Shown: one piece after another, positions 32,748-42,491 of the stretch
Position numbering within the stretch: the first letter of the stretch is position 1
How the letters are laid out: the number at the start of each line of letters is the position of its first letter
Assembly (NCBI RefSeq): GCF_947488835.1
Contig: NZ_CANLBK010000003.1
Location: 424,109 to 488,108 of the forward strand
DNA from: an uncultured Marinobacter sp.
Lineage (GTDB): Bacteria; Pseudomonadota; Gammaproteobacteria; Pseudomonadales; Oleiphilaceae
Reading direction: 5' to 3'
Length of the DNA stretch: 64,000 nucleotides
Notes under the pieces: generated by a model
What the model saw: the letters and a program-made list of their open reading frames with translations, nothing else
Database searches by the model: none
Told to the model about the DNA's origin: nothing
Made by a program: the position numbers and the translations under genes

Positions 32748-33458
32748 ATGTTTTCAAATCTGCTTGCCAGGACTGTGCTTTCTGCCAGCCTTCTAGTACC
32801 TGCGTTATCCGCTCATGCTGCTGTTATCAATTTCACAGATTGGGCATTCAATATTGATGGCGTAGTCTCCGAGGCATACTTGGGTGATGCGATGCCGGGA
32901 GATGGCTTCCTGGACCCTTCGACCGGTCTGGGTTCTTTGTCCTTTGAGCTGTCTGGCGCGGGAAATCACTCATGGATCGGGTTCCTGGATCTGGATTTTG
33001 ATGCCCACCTGAATACCTACCTTAACGAATATGGCTTAGCTCACGGCGCCGTTGCTAGTGGTCAGAGCTGGCAGATTGACGAGCCGGGTTATGCGTTTGG
33101 CACTATCTATGACAACGTGATTGCGGGCGCTTTGGACAATACTAACCATCTGCCATCTGACCGCCCGGATGATGTGTCTCTTGCTCTAGGCTGGAACTTT
33201 GACCTCGCACAAGGTGAAACGGCACTCATCACACTGACGCTGAGCGACATGCTGGCAACCTCCGGCTTTTATCTTGAACATGTAGACCCCCAGACTGGCC
33301 CAGGCTTCGACGACACTGCATCGGTGTACTTCTGGAGTTCCCTGGAGATCTTCGGGGCGAACGTGCCAGTTACAGTTCCTGAGCCTGGTTCCCTGGTATT
33401 GATGGCGCTGGGCCTGATAGCCGTATCGACACGACGTTTGCGTTACACACCTGCCTGA
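32748..33458 (+). CDS. PEP-CTERM sorting domain-containing exported protein
   Basis: This 236-residue protein has a signal peptide (LARTVLSASLLVPALSAHA), a beta-rich mature domain and a C-terminal tripartite sorting signal: VPEPGS motif, hydrophobic helix LVLMALGLIAVS and basic tail TRRLR. PEP-CTERM proteins are processed at the membrane by an exosortase, usually in exopolysaccharide-producing Gram-negatives; no exosortase gene is in the window. The mature domain is not recognised. It lies directly upstream of the giant toxin gene and in the same direction. Confidence 0.85.
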   Translation: MFSNLLARTVLSASLLVPALSAHAAVINFTDWAFNIDGVVSEAYLGDAMPGDGFLDPSTGLGSLSFELSGAGNHSWIGFLDLDFDAHLNTYLNEYGLAHGAVASGQSWQIDEPGYAFGTIYDNVIAGALDNTNHLPSDRPDDVSLALGWNFDLAQGETALITLTLSDMLATSGFYLEHVDPQTGPGFDDTASVYFWSSLEIFGANVPVTVPEPGSLVLMALGLIAVSTRRLRYTPA

Positions 33459-33541
33459 GATAACACTAAGAAGATAATGCAATCCGCCGGGTGACGCCTT
33501 CGCGCCTGGCTGGCATTCGCCTGATGACAAGGACGTTAATA

Positions 33542-36500
33542 ATGCTCACCCTGACTTCTTTCCGATCGTTTGTTGTATTTGCAATGTTGCTGGCAGCTCC
33601 TATGGGCTTGCTACAGGCCGCATTGCTATCACCTGATGCCATAAACGTCTCTATCGCGCAGGGACAAAGTGTTACGGTGCAGCGCTCCATCACTCTCAGT
33701 GAATCCGGGCCTGCCGCTAACCGTGTGGATGTGGTTTTCCTGGCCGACAACACGGGCAGCATGGGGGGAGCCGTTAAAGCCGTTAAGGATAACGCACGTG
33801 CTATTTTGGATGCGATTGCAGGAGAGGACCAACGATTCGAAGGGGTAGACGTTGCCTTTGGGGTCGGGCGATATCTGGGTGATCCTCGGGAGTTCGGGTC
33901 TGCCGCTAACGCGGCCGACCGTGCCTATCAGCTTCTCCAGCCGGTCACTGAAAACAAAGACGATGTTCAGGCAGCTATCAATCAGTGGTACGCCCGGGGT
34001 GGCGGAGACGCTGCAGAAGCGAATTTCTTTGCTCTCCATCAGGTAGCAACGTCGGGAGGCATCACCGATGGTGAGGGCTCTACCGACCGAGGTTATTCAA
34101 CAGGCGCTGACACCGGATGGCGTGATGGTGCAGCGAAGATCATAGTGTGGTTTGGGGATGTCCATTCCCACACATCTAGCGTAAGCATGCAGGAGGTCAT
34201 ATCCGCTCTTGAGGTGAACGGAGTGTCTGTCGCTGCGGTAAACACGCGTGGCTCAAGGCAGGGAATCGATTCAGGTAGCCAAGCAACTGACATAGTGACC
34301 GCAACGGGTGGTGTGCTGGTCAATGGCGTTCAGAGTCATGCAGCCATGGTGGATGCCATTCTCAGTTCAGTCGGCACCGTGACCTCTCGCGTTAATCTTG
34401 AGCTGCAGGCTCGTCGTGATACATCCGGCATTGCGGTTTCTTACGAATGCGCTTCACCAGAAGGTTGCGAGGATGTTCCCTCAGGGGAATCCCGCCTGTT
34501 CAATATGACAGTGACCGGACATGTGCTGGGGGCCTACGATTTTGAAACCTACGCACCGAGGCTTTCAGGTGTATCTGGCAGTGATCGCGTCACCGTTCGC
34601 GAGTGCGTCAGCGATGTTCGCACTCGGGCGAAGACCGGTCGTGTTCAGGTCATGTGGTCGGATACCGGCGCCCATCATTACTCTGTCCAGCGTTCGGATG
34701 CTGCCGATGGTCCTTTCGAAGAACTGGTGACGACCACCAACCGCTATTCAACCTATCTTGATACCGGTGTGCAGAACAACAACACCTACTATTACCGCAT
34801 TGCCGAAATGGATGCTGCTGGCGCCGCTGTCTGTGAGTCTGGCGTGGTATCGGCAGTTCCTCGGCACATGCGTGATCGTCCCGAGCCAGTGAACCATGCT
34901 CCTGTCATTTCCAGTACCCCGTCTGAAAGCGCTACACAGGGCGTAGGCTATATTTATCAGATCCTGGCCTCGGATCCGGATGGAGATGCACTGAGTTATC
35001 ACCTCGATTCTGCGCCTGTGGGTGTGCAGATTGATAGCAATACAGGTCTCGTGGAATGGACCCCTGGCCGCGATGATGTGGGCAATCAACAAATCGTCAT
35101 CGGCGTAGAAGACCCACTGGGCCTGAGGGCCACGCAGCTGTGGACTGTCCAGGTAGAAAAAGTCAATGAAGCACCCAGGATCACGTCTTCGCCTGTGGGC
35201 TTTGCCCGTGTTGGCCAAGCCTATGAGTACGCCGTAAAAGCAGCTGATCCGGATCCGACCGATACGCTGATTTATGTTCTTGGTACCGCCCCTGCAGGAA
35301 TGCTCATTGATTCGGCGACGGGCGTTATAAGCTGGACACCGGCAGACAGTCAGGCCGGCCAGAATCCTGTGTCTGTAACTGTGGAAGATCCGTCAGGACT
35401 GTCGGACGAACAGTCGTTCAGCATTGAAGTTACTGCCGTTAATCGTGCTCCAACAATCATCTCGACACCGATCGCTAATGCAGCCACCGGGGTTGAATAC
35501 AACTACCTGATTGAAGCTCATGATCCTGATGCCGGTGATTCGCTCAGCTATGCGCTGATTAGTGGTCCGTCGGGCATGACAGTTGATGCGAATAGCGGCC
35601 AGTTAAGCTGGACACCGACATCGGGTCAAATTGGCGTAAGCGCAGTTGAAGTCAAGGTGGAAGACGCCGCTGGCCAGTCAGATACGCAGACCTTCCAGGT
35701 TGAGGTTGTTGTTAGCGGGAACCCGCCCATTATCGATTCAGTGCCCGTGACGACTGCATTTGCGGGAGAGCTCTATCAATACTCCGTAATCGCTTCCGAT
35801 CCGGACGGTGATGCGCTTGTTTATCGTTTGAGTGAAGCACCAGCTGGCATGTCGGTTTCAGAAAGCGGCACGGTAAGCTGGGCTCCATCAACGGCTCAGG
35901 TTGGCTCCCACCCGGTTACTGTTGTTGTAGAAGACGACAGAGGTGCGTGGGTTTCGCAGGCATTTGACTTGGTTGTGACGGAAAAGAATACGGCTCCTGT
36001 GATTACGTCTGCTCCTGCACCAGGTGTGGAGCTTGGTAGAGCCTATGCCTATCAGGTGATTGCCAGCGATGATGATGGCGATGCTCTGACCTACAGCCTG
36101 CCTCAGGCGCCTGCTGGTATGGTCATAGTGGCAGATTCTGGTGTCGTTTCATGGGTGCCTTCCCCCTCTCAGCTTGGCAATCATTCGGTCAGGGTGCTTG
36201 TTAGCGACGGCAAGGGTGGCAGTGCCAGCCAGAGCTTTACGGTTGTTGTCACAGAGCGGCCCAATGTTGCGCCTGTCATCACCAGTGCAGCACCGACATC
36301 GGTCGTGGTTGGCGAAACTTACAGCTATCAGTTGATGGCAACGGATGCTGATGGTGATGCCGTCACGTTTGGGGCTGTCAGCATGCCGGCCGGGATGACA
36401 GTAGATACGTCCGGTTTGGTAGCTTGGTCGCCCGCGTCTGCGCAGGTTGGAATTCAGAACGTAAGATTTTTTGCCGACGACGGTAAGGAGCGCTCCTACC

Positions 36501-39500
36501 AGAATGTCGCTATTGAAGTTGTTGAAGCCATACAGCCGTTGCAGGTTGAGCTGACCGCCTCCCCTCAAACGGTGGATGAAGGCGATATCGTATCCATTCT
36601 GACGGTGGTCACTGGTGGTAAAGGTGAGCGCACAATAAATTTGAATGTTGATGGTACCCCTCTGCCTGTCAATGGCAGCGGAGAAGCAATGTGGACCGCC
36701 GTCGGCACGGGCGTAAAGATTATTACCGCCACGGTGAGTGACACTGAAACCTCAGTAACAACCACCGCAACAGTGACTGTGCGCGATCCCGACGATACGG
36801 CCAGTCCTGTGGTAACACTGGAGGGGCCAACTGACGGCACCGTTGTCACTGCACCCACAGAAATCATTGCCACCATCACTGACGACAACCTTGCCGGTTA
36901 TGAAGTGCTTGTTGCGCCATCCGGTACCGACCAGTGGCAGGTGATTGCCAAGGGCGATGCCAACCAGAATTCGGCCGCCGTTGCGACTTTTGATCCCACG
37001 ATGCTGACCAATGGCCAGTACGACCTGGCCATCATTGCGATCGATGTTAATAACCTCTCAGCTTCTGACATGATGTCTCTTCAGGTTGAGGGCGATCTTA
37101 AGGTTGGTAACTTCAGCATAACCTTGCAGGATCTGGAGGTTCCGCTGGCAGGCATCCCCATCCAGGTGACCCGGACGTATGATAGTCGCAGACGTCATGA
37201 AACTCTGGATTTCGGCCACGGCTGGAGCGTGGGCTATCAGGACATAAAAGTAGAAGAATCCAGAGTTCCGGGTCGCTACTGGGCACTGAACGAATACCGA
37301 AGTGGCCCCATGGGAATGCTAACCGATTTCTGTATCGAGCCCTTGGGTGCGCCAGTGATTACCATCACGCTGCCTGACGGTGATGTGGAGAAATTCGAGA
37401 CCTCAGCGTCGCCTACCTGCAATACCTTAACCGTAATTCGGGATGTGACTCTCAAGTTCACGCCGGTTGGTGACACCCGGTCGACCCTTCGGGCTTTGAA
37501 CGACAACAATGCCTACTTCATGGGCGACAGCCTGGTGGAAAATGGCTACTACTCCAGCCCAGTGGACCCGAGCCGGTATGAACTGACCACAGAGACCGGC
37601 TACAAATATACCCTCGACCAGACGTTCGGCATCGAGAAGGTGACGGACCCCAACGGCAATACGCTGACCTACACTCAAAATGGAATCTTCCATTCAAGCG
37701 GAAAGTCCGTCGTTTTCGAACGGGATGGTGATGGTCGTATCACCGCCATTGTTAAGCCAGGTGGAGAGCGGCTGGTCTATAGCTATGACGGCGAAAACAA
37801 CCTCATCGCCAGTGCCGATGCCATGGGTAACGCGACCCAATACACCTACAATCGCAGCCATGGCCTGCTGGACATTATTGACCCCATGGGCCGGCGCATG
37901 GTTCGCAACATCTTTGATGAAAGCGGCCGCCTGATTGCCCAGGAAGACAACGAAGGCAATCGCACCGAGTTCAACCATGATGTAGAAGGCCGGCAGTCCA
38001 GCGTCACCGACCGCAAGGGCTACACCACCTTCTACTACTACGACGAGCACGGTAACGTTACTACCCAGGTGGATGCCGCCGGGAACACCTGGAACTACGC
38101 ATACGATGCTCAAGGTAACCAGATCAGCCAGGTGGATCCCATGGGTAACACCACCCATGCGAATTTTGATGCGCGCAATAATCAGCTTAGCGCCACGGAT
38201 GAACTGGGGAATACGGTCGCGTTTACGTATAACAGCCGAGGCCAGGAACTGACCATTCAGGATGCTCGTGGGAACCTGTTCCGGAATACCTACGACACCG
38301 TAGGCAACCTGCTGAGTGTTACCGATCCTGAAGGCAATATTGCCGGCAATAATATTAATGCCAAGGGGCTCGTGACCCGCAGTACTGATCTGAACGGCAA
38401 CGCCACCAATTACACCTACGACAGTGATGGCAACAAGCTTACGGAAACAGATCCGCTGGGCAACACCACGCGTTATACCTACGACGCTAACGGCAACGTG
38501 CTGACCGAAACACGCTCCCGGACTGTCGGTGGCGCTACCGTTGATGATGTAACTTCTTACGTATACAACGCCAATGGTCAGTTAACTGTGACGGTTTACC
38601 CTGATGGTAGTACGACCGCTACCGAGTACGACCTGGCCGGAAATGAAACGGCGACGGTTGATGGCCGTGGAAACCGGACCGAATACCGGTACGACGCCTA
38701 TGGCCGATTGGTCGAGACGTTACACCCTGACGGCTCCATTGAAACCAAAGCCTATGACGGGGAAGGAAACCTGGTGTCGCAAACCGACGCCTTGGGCCGG
38801 ACCACTACCTATGCTTACGATGCCCTGAATCGGGTTGTCCGCACAGTCTATCCAGATGGTAGCCATACCAGTACGGCCTATGACGCCGTCGGACGGGTAA
38901 TCCGGGAAACTGACGGCCTGGGCAAGGTTACTCAGTACGAGTACGACGCAGCCGGGCGCAGGACCGCGGTAATCAATGCTCTCGGTAACCGACACAGCTT
39001 CAGCTACGATGCCGATGGCAACCTGGCGAGCGAAACGGATGCCCGTGGCCACACCACAACGTATACCTATAACACTCTGGATCAACGGATCAGCACGCGC
39101 TTCCATGATGGCACGGAGTTGCTTTCCGACTACGACGCTATGGGCCGGCTGTTATCGGAGACAGACCAGAGGGGCCGCAAAACGGAATATCAGTATGATG
39201 CGCTTGGCCGCCTTACCAAGGTAACCGATGCCACGGGTGGAGAAACCGCGTACACCTACGATGCGGCCGGTAATAAGCTCACCCAGACGGATGCTGAAGG
39301 CCGGACAACCCGCTGGACCTACGACAGTGAGGGGCGCGAACTGAGCCGGACGCTGCCAATGGCTCAAACGGAAACCTCTGTCTATGACATCGGAGGCAAC
39401 CGCGTAAGTCATACTGACTTTAACGGTGACACCACCAGCTATTCCTACGATTCACGCAGTCGCCTGGTCAGAATCCGCTATGCCAGTGGAGATGAGGAAA

Positions 39501-41227
39501 GTTACACCTACGATGCAGTAGGCAACCGGCTGACGGCTACTTCAACGGAAGGCACCACCCAGTACGTTTACGACAGCATGGGACGCCTGACGGAAGAAAC
39601 CCAGCCTGGTGGTTCGGTAATACAGTACCAGTACGACAACTCCGGTAACCGGACGAGAGTGACAGTTCTGGCGGTCGGTGATTCGGTCACATCCAACTAC
39701 ACCTACGATGTTCTTAATCGGCTGCAAACAGTGACCGACAGTGAGGGCACGACTACCTATACCTACGACGCTGCGGGCAATCGCAAGTCGGTCACTTATC
39801 CAAATGGAAACGAGACCGCTTACGACTATGACGCACTTAATCGCCTGACGGTGCTGACCACCACCAATGCCCTGAACCAGGTATTGGCAGACTACCGCTA
39901 TACGCTGGATGCAAACGGGCGGCGGACCAGCGTTGAGGAACGCCACAATGGGCGGATGGCTCTGTACAGTTACGACCAACTGTACCGGCTGACCAAGGAA
40001 CTGGTGACAGACCCAATCAATGGCAATTACAGTGCTGAATACCAGCATGACAAGGTTGGAAACCGGACCTACAGCATCATTGATGGTGCGCACACCAGCT
40101 ACACCTACGATGACAACGATCGCCTGACGGCCCAGGGTGCTGTCCAGTTCACCTACGATGCCAATGGCAACACCTTGACCGAAATGGATACAGGTGTGGT
40201 GACCAGGTACCGTTACGACGGCGCCAACCGCCTGACCGAAGCACAGACGCCGGGCGCGACAGTCACTTTCGGCTACAACGCCGACGGCATCCGCACCCGC
40301 AAATCGAACGGCGGCCAGACCACTCGATATGTCGTGGACAGCAACCGCGATTACGCACAGGTACTGGCAGAAGTCGCCAATGGAAGCTCGGAGGTCAGCT
40401 ACACATACGGCGACGACCTCGTCTCCCAAACCCGTGGAGGCATCACCTCGTACTATCTGTACGACGGCCACGGCTCCACCCGCGCACTGGCGGACGAAAC
40501 CGGTTCTTTAACAGACGGCTACCATTACGATGCGTTCGGGGTGTTGGCGAACAGCCAGGGCTCGACCGAGAACAGCTACCTCTATACCGGTGAGCAGTAC
40601 GATGCCTCTCTGGGCCAGTATTATCTGCGGGCAAGGTACTACGCCCAGGACCAGGGGCGGTTTACGCAGATGGATACGTGGATGGGCCACAGTAGTGATC
40701 CAATTACGTTAAACAAATACATTTACGGTAACTCGGATCCTGTTCGCTTTGTTGATCCAAGTGGGTATTTTGGATTGGCTCAAATTGGCGCAGCTCTGAA
40801 TATTCGTGGAATTCAATCGACCTCTGCACAAGCATCATTCAGAGTTACAGTGAGAAAGATTGGTAAAGAACTAGCTTGTGTTGCAATCGAAGAAACAGTA
40901 ACTAATTTGATTGTTCAGCAGTTAACAGGCGGAATTTATATTCTCGCGGATAATGGTGCAGGCTACGTTGGTAGAACGAACGATTTCGATCGCAGGATGC
41001 AAGAACATACGCGCAGTAGCAAACGGAAGGTTGAAAAGGTGCTTGCTTTGTTTCATATGGAAATGGATAAAAATGAGCAGCGTCTTATAGAACAGTTTTT
41101 TATGGATTTGTTTAGGGAGGCGAACGAGCCTTTGACAAATAAAAATAATTCTATTGCCAAAAGACCATCATCTAGAAACTCTCGAAGCTTAAGAAAAATG
41201 ATAGATAGGTTGGATTTTTGTGACTGA
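33542..41227 (+). CDS. Secreted polymorphic toxin: vWA - Ig-like repeats - YD/RHS repeats - GIY-YIG nuclease
   Basis: This 2561-residue protein combines, in order: a signal peptide (residues 1-27, ending LLQA); a von Willebrand A domain (about 62-285) with the MIDAS-like FLADNTGSMGG; six Ig-like (He_PIG-type) repeats of about 88 residues (451-995), each with an SDPDGD-L-Y and a W-P motif; two further Ig-like segments; a DUF6531-like start of the RHS part (TRTYDSRRRHETLDFGHGWS, about 1190-1225); roughly 40 YD repeats (about 1390-2250); the RHS core (2305-2409, YLYDGHGSTRAL to DPSGY); and a 152-residue toxin tip. The tip holds a GIY-YIG nuclease: GIYIL at 2464, YVGR at 2475-2478, R2484 and E2512. 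ATG 33542 is chosen for its AAGGA site at 33529-33533; starts at 33491 (GTG) and 33524 lack one. The tip is AT-richer than the rest, a sign of module exchange. An immunity gene overlaps its end by 8 bases. Confidence 0.9.
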   Translation: MLTLTSFRSFVVFAMLLAAPMGLLQAALLSPDAINVSIAQGQSVTVQRSITLSESGPAANRVDVVFLADNTGSMGGAVKAVKDNARAILDAIAGEDQRFEGVDVAFGVGRYLGDPREFGSAANAADRAYQLLQPVTENKDDVQAAINQWYARGGGDAAEANFFALHQVATSGGITDGEGSTDRGYSTGADTGWRDGAAKIIVWFGDVHSHTSSVSMQEVISALEVNGVSVAAVNTRGSRQGIDSGSQATDIVTATGGVLVNGVQSHAAMVDAILSSVGTVTSRVNLELQARRDTSGIAVSYECASPEGCEDVPSGESRLFNMTVTGHVLGAYDFETYAPRLSGVSGSDRVTVRECVSDVRTRAKTGRVQVMWSDTGAHHYSVQRSDAADGPFEELVTTTNRYSTYLDTGVQNNNTYYYRIAEMDAAGAAVCESGVVSAVPRHMRDRPEPVNHAPVISSTPSESATQGVGYIYQILASDPDGDALSYHLDSAPVGVQIDSNTGLVEWTPGRDDVGNQQIVIGVEDPLGLRATQLWTVQVEKVNEAPRITSSPVGFARVGQAYEYAVKAADPDPTDTLIYVLGTAPAGMLIDSATGVISWTPADSQAGQNPVSVTVEDPSGLSDEQSFSIEVTAVNRAPTIISTPIANAATGVEYNYLIEAHDPDAGDSLSYALISGPSGMTVDANSGQLSWTPTSGQIGVSAVEVKVEDAAGQSDTQTFQVEVVVSGNPPIIDSVPVTTAFAGELYQYSVIASDPDGDALVYRLSEAPAGMSVSESGTVSWAPSTAQVGSHPVTVVVEDDRGAWVSQAFDLVVTEKNTAPVITSAPAPGVELGRAYAYQVIASDDDGDALTYSLPQAPAGMVIVADSGVVSWVPSPSQLGNHSVRVLVSDGKGGSASQSFTVVVTERPNVAPVITSAAPTSVVVGETYSYQLMATDADGDAVTFGAVSMPAGMTVDTSGLVAWSPASAQVGIQNVRFFADDGKERSYQNVAIEVVEAIQPLQVELTASPQTVDEGDIVSILTVVTGGKGERTINLNVDGTPLPVNGSGEAMWTAVGTGVKIITATVSDTETSVTTTATVTVRDPDDTASPVVTLEGPTDGTVVTAPTEIIATITDDNLAGYEVLVAPSGTDQWQVIAKGDANQNSAAVATFDPTMLTNGQYDLAIIAIDVNNLSASDMMSLQVEGDLKVGNFSITLQDLEVPLAGIPIQVTRTYDSRRRHETLDFGHGWSVGYQDIKVEESRVPGRYWALNEYRSGPMGMLTDFCIEPLGAPVITITLPDGDVEKFETSASPTCNTLTVIRDVTLKFTPVGDTRSTLRALNDNNAYFMGDSLVENGYYSSPVDPSRYELTTETGYKYTLDQTFGIEKVTDPNGNTLTYTQNGIFHSSGKSVVFERDGDGRITAIVKPGGERLVYSYDGENNLIASADAMGNATQYTYNRSHGLLDIIDPMGRRMVRNIFDESGRLIAQEDNEGNRTEFNHDVEGRQSSVTDRKGYTTFYYYDEHGNVTTQVDAAGNTWNYAYDAQGNQISQVDPMGNTTHANFDARNNQLSATDELGNTVAFTYNSRGQELTIQDARGNLFRNTYDTVGNLLSVTDPEGNIAGNNINAKGLVTRSTDLNGNATNYTYDSDGNKLTETDPLGNTTRYTYDANGNVLTETRSRTVGGATVDDVTSYVYNANGQLTVTVYPDGSTTATEYDLAGNETATVDGRGNRTEYRYDAYGRLVETLHPDGSIETKAYDGEGNLVSQTDALGRTTTYAYDALNRVVRTVYPDGSHTSTAYDAVGRVIRETDGLGKVTQYEYDAAGRRTAVINALGNRHSFSYDADGNLASETDARGHTTTYTYNTLDQRISTRFHDGTELLSDYDAMGRLLSETDQRGRKTEYQYDALGRLTKVTDATGGETAYTYDAAGNKLTQTDAEGRTTRWTYDSEGRELSRTLPMAQTETSVYDIGGNRVSHTDFNGDTTSYSYDSRSRLVRIRYASGDEESYTYDAVGNRLTATSTEGTTQYVYDSMGRLTEETQPGGSVIQYQYDNSGNRTRVTVLAVGDSVTSNYTYDVLNRLQTVTDSEGTTTYTYDAAGNRKSVTYPNGNETAYDYDALNRLTVLTTTNALNQVLADYRYTLDANGRRTSVEERHNGRMALYSYDQLYRLTKELVTDPINGNYSAEYQHDKVGNRTYSIIDGAHTSYTYDDNDRLTAQGAVQFTYDANGNTLTEMDTGVVTRYRYDGANRLTEAQTPGATVTFGYNADGIRTRKSNGGQTTRYVVDSNRDYAQVLAEVANGSSEVSYTYGDDLVSQTRGGITSYYLYDGHGSTRALADETGSLTDGYHYDAFGVLANSQGSTENSYLYTGEQYDASLGQYYLRARYYAQDQGRFTQMDTWMGHSSDPITLNKYIYGNSDPVRFVDPSGYFGLAQIGAALNIRGIQSTSAQASFRVTVRKIGKELACVAIEETVTNLIVQQLTGGIYILADNGAGYVGRTNDFDRRMQEHTRSSKRKVEKVLALFHMEMDKNEQRLIEQFFMDLFREANEPLTNKNNSIAKRPSSRNSRSLRKMIDRLDFCD

Positions 41228-41771
41228 TAGACTCAGCTCGAGGAAAAATATTTTGGAACCACAGGCAGTAAATACAATAGTAGAGGAAGCTGAATCATTG
41301 AAAGAAGCAGTTTCTGGTAGCCTGAAGGGGCGCATTCCGAATGAGTTAAAGCATTTGTTCAAAGAAACTTCTTTGTTTTTTCAAGAAGAGGTTCTTGCTC
41401 AATGGCGTAGTCAGGAGCGTTATGATGAATTGGTCGATTACATAATTTATCAATATGAGGAGCACGGGGGAGAGCAATTTTGGAAACAGATTCTTTTAGA
41501 CCTGAGATTAAAGAAAGGTGAAGGAAGCGCTTTTAGGATGTTGGAAGGTCTCCTGCCTGCCAGGTTAGACCGGGTTAAAGTGTGTAGCAAAAATTTAGAA
41601 AAATACCCAGAAAATTATCTGAGTGCGGCTAGTCTCGGGATTGCAAAAGGTGAGGCTTTGAAAGTGCTTTATGAGTATGCCTATATATTAGAGAACAAGC
41701 CTGCAGACCAGATTGATAAGGCTAAAGTTAAAAAGGTAAAAACACAGATAGAAAAGGTGCTTACTGCGTAG
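41220..41771 (+). CDS. Probable immunity protein for the GIY-YIG toxin tip
   Basis: This 183-residue, mostly helical, charged protein starts (GTG) 8 bases inside the end of the toxin gene, the usual arrangement for a cognate immunity gene. It has no signal peptide or membrane helix, as expected for a cytosolic inhibitor of a nuclease delivered into the cell. Composition is AT-rich and Lys/Glu-rich, matching the toxin tip and unlike the RHS body. I do not recognise its family; the role is inferred from position and overlap. Confidence 0.7.
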   Translation: MTDRLSSRKNILEPQAVNTIVEEAESLKEAVSGSLKGRIPNELKHLFKETSLFFQEEVLAQWRSQERYDELVDYIIYQYEEHGGEQFWKQILLDLRLKKGEGSAFRMLEGLLPARLDRVKVCSKNLEKYPENYLSAASLGIAKGEALKVLYEYAYILENKPADQIDKAKVKKVKTQIEKVLTA

Positions 41772-41945
41772 CGCCAGGTATCAGTTTCGGATCGGTTGCA
41801 ACTGGGCGCGACGGTCACCTCTTGCTACAACGCCGACGACCTTCTCGCCACCCACGCACTGTCGGACGAAACCAGCTTTTTAACAGACGGCTACCACTAC
41901 GATGCGTTAAGCATAAATAATAGTTCGGTTGAAAGTCCGGTTTAA
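41772..41945 (+). pseudogene. Decayed fragment of an RHS core
   Basis: The bases just after the immunity stop read, without a start codon, as a frame with LGATVTSCYNAD followed by THALSDETSFLTDGYHYDAL and a TAA at 41943-41945. Both pieces match the live toxin gene at about 40250-40300 (PGATVTFGYNAD) and 40485-40535 (TRALADETGSLTDGYHYDAF), with roughly 200 bases missing between them. It is a remnant of an older or displaced RHS 3' end, left behind by toxin-tip exchange. Confidence 0.8.
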
Positions 41946-42015
41946 AAAAAAGCACTAGGTTCAGTAATATCCCAACAGTTCAGATATTGGCAGGGCCGAC
42001 ACAGAAGAAGCGATA

Positions 42016-42489
42016 ATGACGACGATTGCACAGTTAACAAAAGCAGGTAAAGAATATTTTATCCCTGCTATTGAAAAGTACGGTTTCAAGCATGATGGGA
42101 AGTTGGTGTTTTCTCGTGTGGTTGGTGACGGGGTTCATCAGGTTATAGCTGCAGAGCTTAGTTATGGTGAGAATTTGAAGTTTATTATTACCTGCTTTGT
42201 AGAGGAATTTGATCCCAAATACATGGAAAGGTATCCGATGAATATACCGATTACATCAGGTGGCGAATTGGGCGAGGCCCTCGTGGCGGGTGAGTTATGG
42301 GAAGTTGATACGCTGAATAATATTGATAAAGTGTTCGAGGATATTGAGATCAATGTTATTAAGTATGCTTTGCCTTGGTTTAGTACGGTTGAATCCAGAA
42401 AGGACTATGTTCGAGTTCTTTATCCGCATTTAAAAGAAGAACTTGAAGAGAAGAATAGGATCAGTTTTGTTTTAAATGCGGAAAAATAA
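42016..42489 (+). CDS. Putative orphan immunity protein (DUF4304-like)
   Basis: A 157-residue cytosolic protein beginning MTTIAQLTKAGKEYFIPAIEKYGFKH and continuing with an FSRVVGDGVHQVIAAELSYG strand pair. The pattern of a C-terminally aromatic helix, GFK, then R-x-x-x-x-x-Q recalls DUF4304-type immunity proteins, but the match is weak. It is AT-rich, follows the RHS remnant, and the next gene begins 2 bases after its stop, so the two are a unit. It probably belonged to a toxin tip that has been lost. Confidence 0.55.
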   Translation: MTTIAQLTKAGKEYFIPAIEKYGFKHDGKLVFSRVVGDGVHQVIAAELSYGENLKFIITCFVEEFDPKYMERYPMNIPITSGGELGEALVAGELWEVDTLNNIDKVFEDIEINVIKYALPWFSTVESRKDYVRVLYPHLKEELEEKNRISFVLNAEK

Positions 42490-42491
42490 TC

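Noticed and set aside
33491..33541. GTG start 17 codons upstream in the toxin gene.
   Set aside because: No ribosome site, and the extra residues would extend the n-region of the signal peptide; ATG 33542 has AAGGA at proper spacing.
37720..40300. Dense short repeats that could look like a CRISPR or tandem repeat array.
   Set aside because: They are YD-repeat codons (TYTYDA-like) within one long open frame, with variable spacing and no conserved direct repeat plus spacer pattern.
39542..40471. A 309-codon minus-strand frame opposite the RHS region.
   Set aside because: It arises from the repeated TAC/GAC codons of the YD repeats read in reverse; no independent gene signals.
33542..41227. 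Possibility that the RHS protein is a type VI secretion effector.
   Set aside because: There is a Sec signal peptide and no PAAR domain, and no VgrG, Hcp or EagR chaperone gene is nearby.
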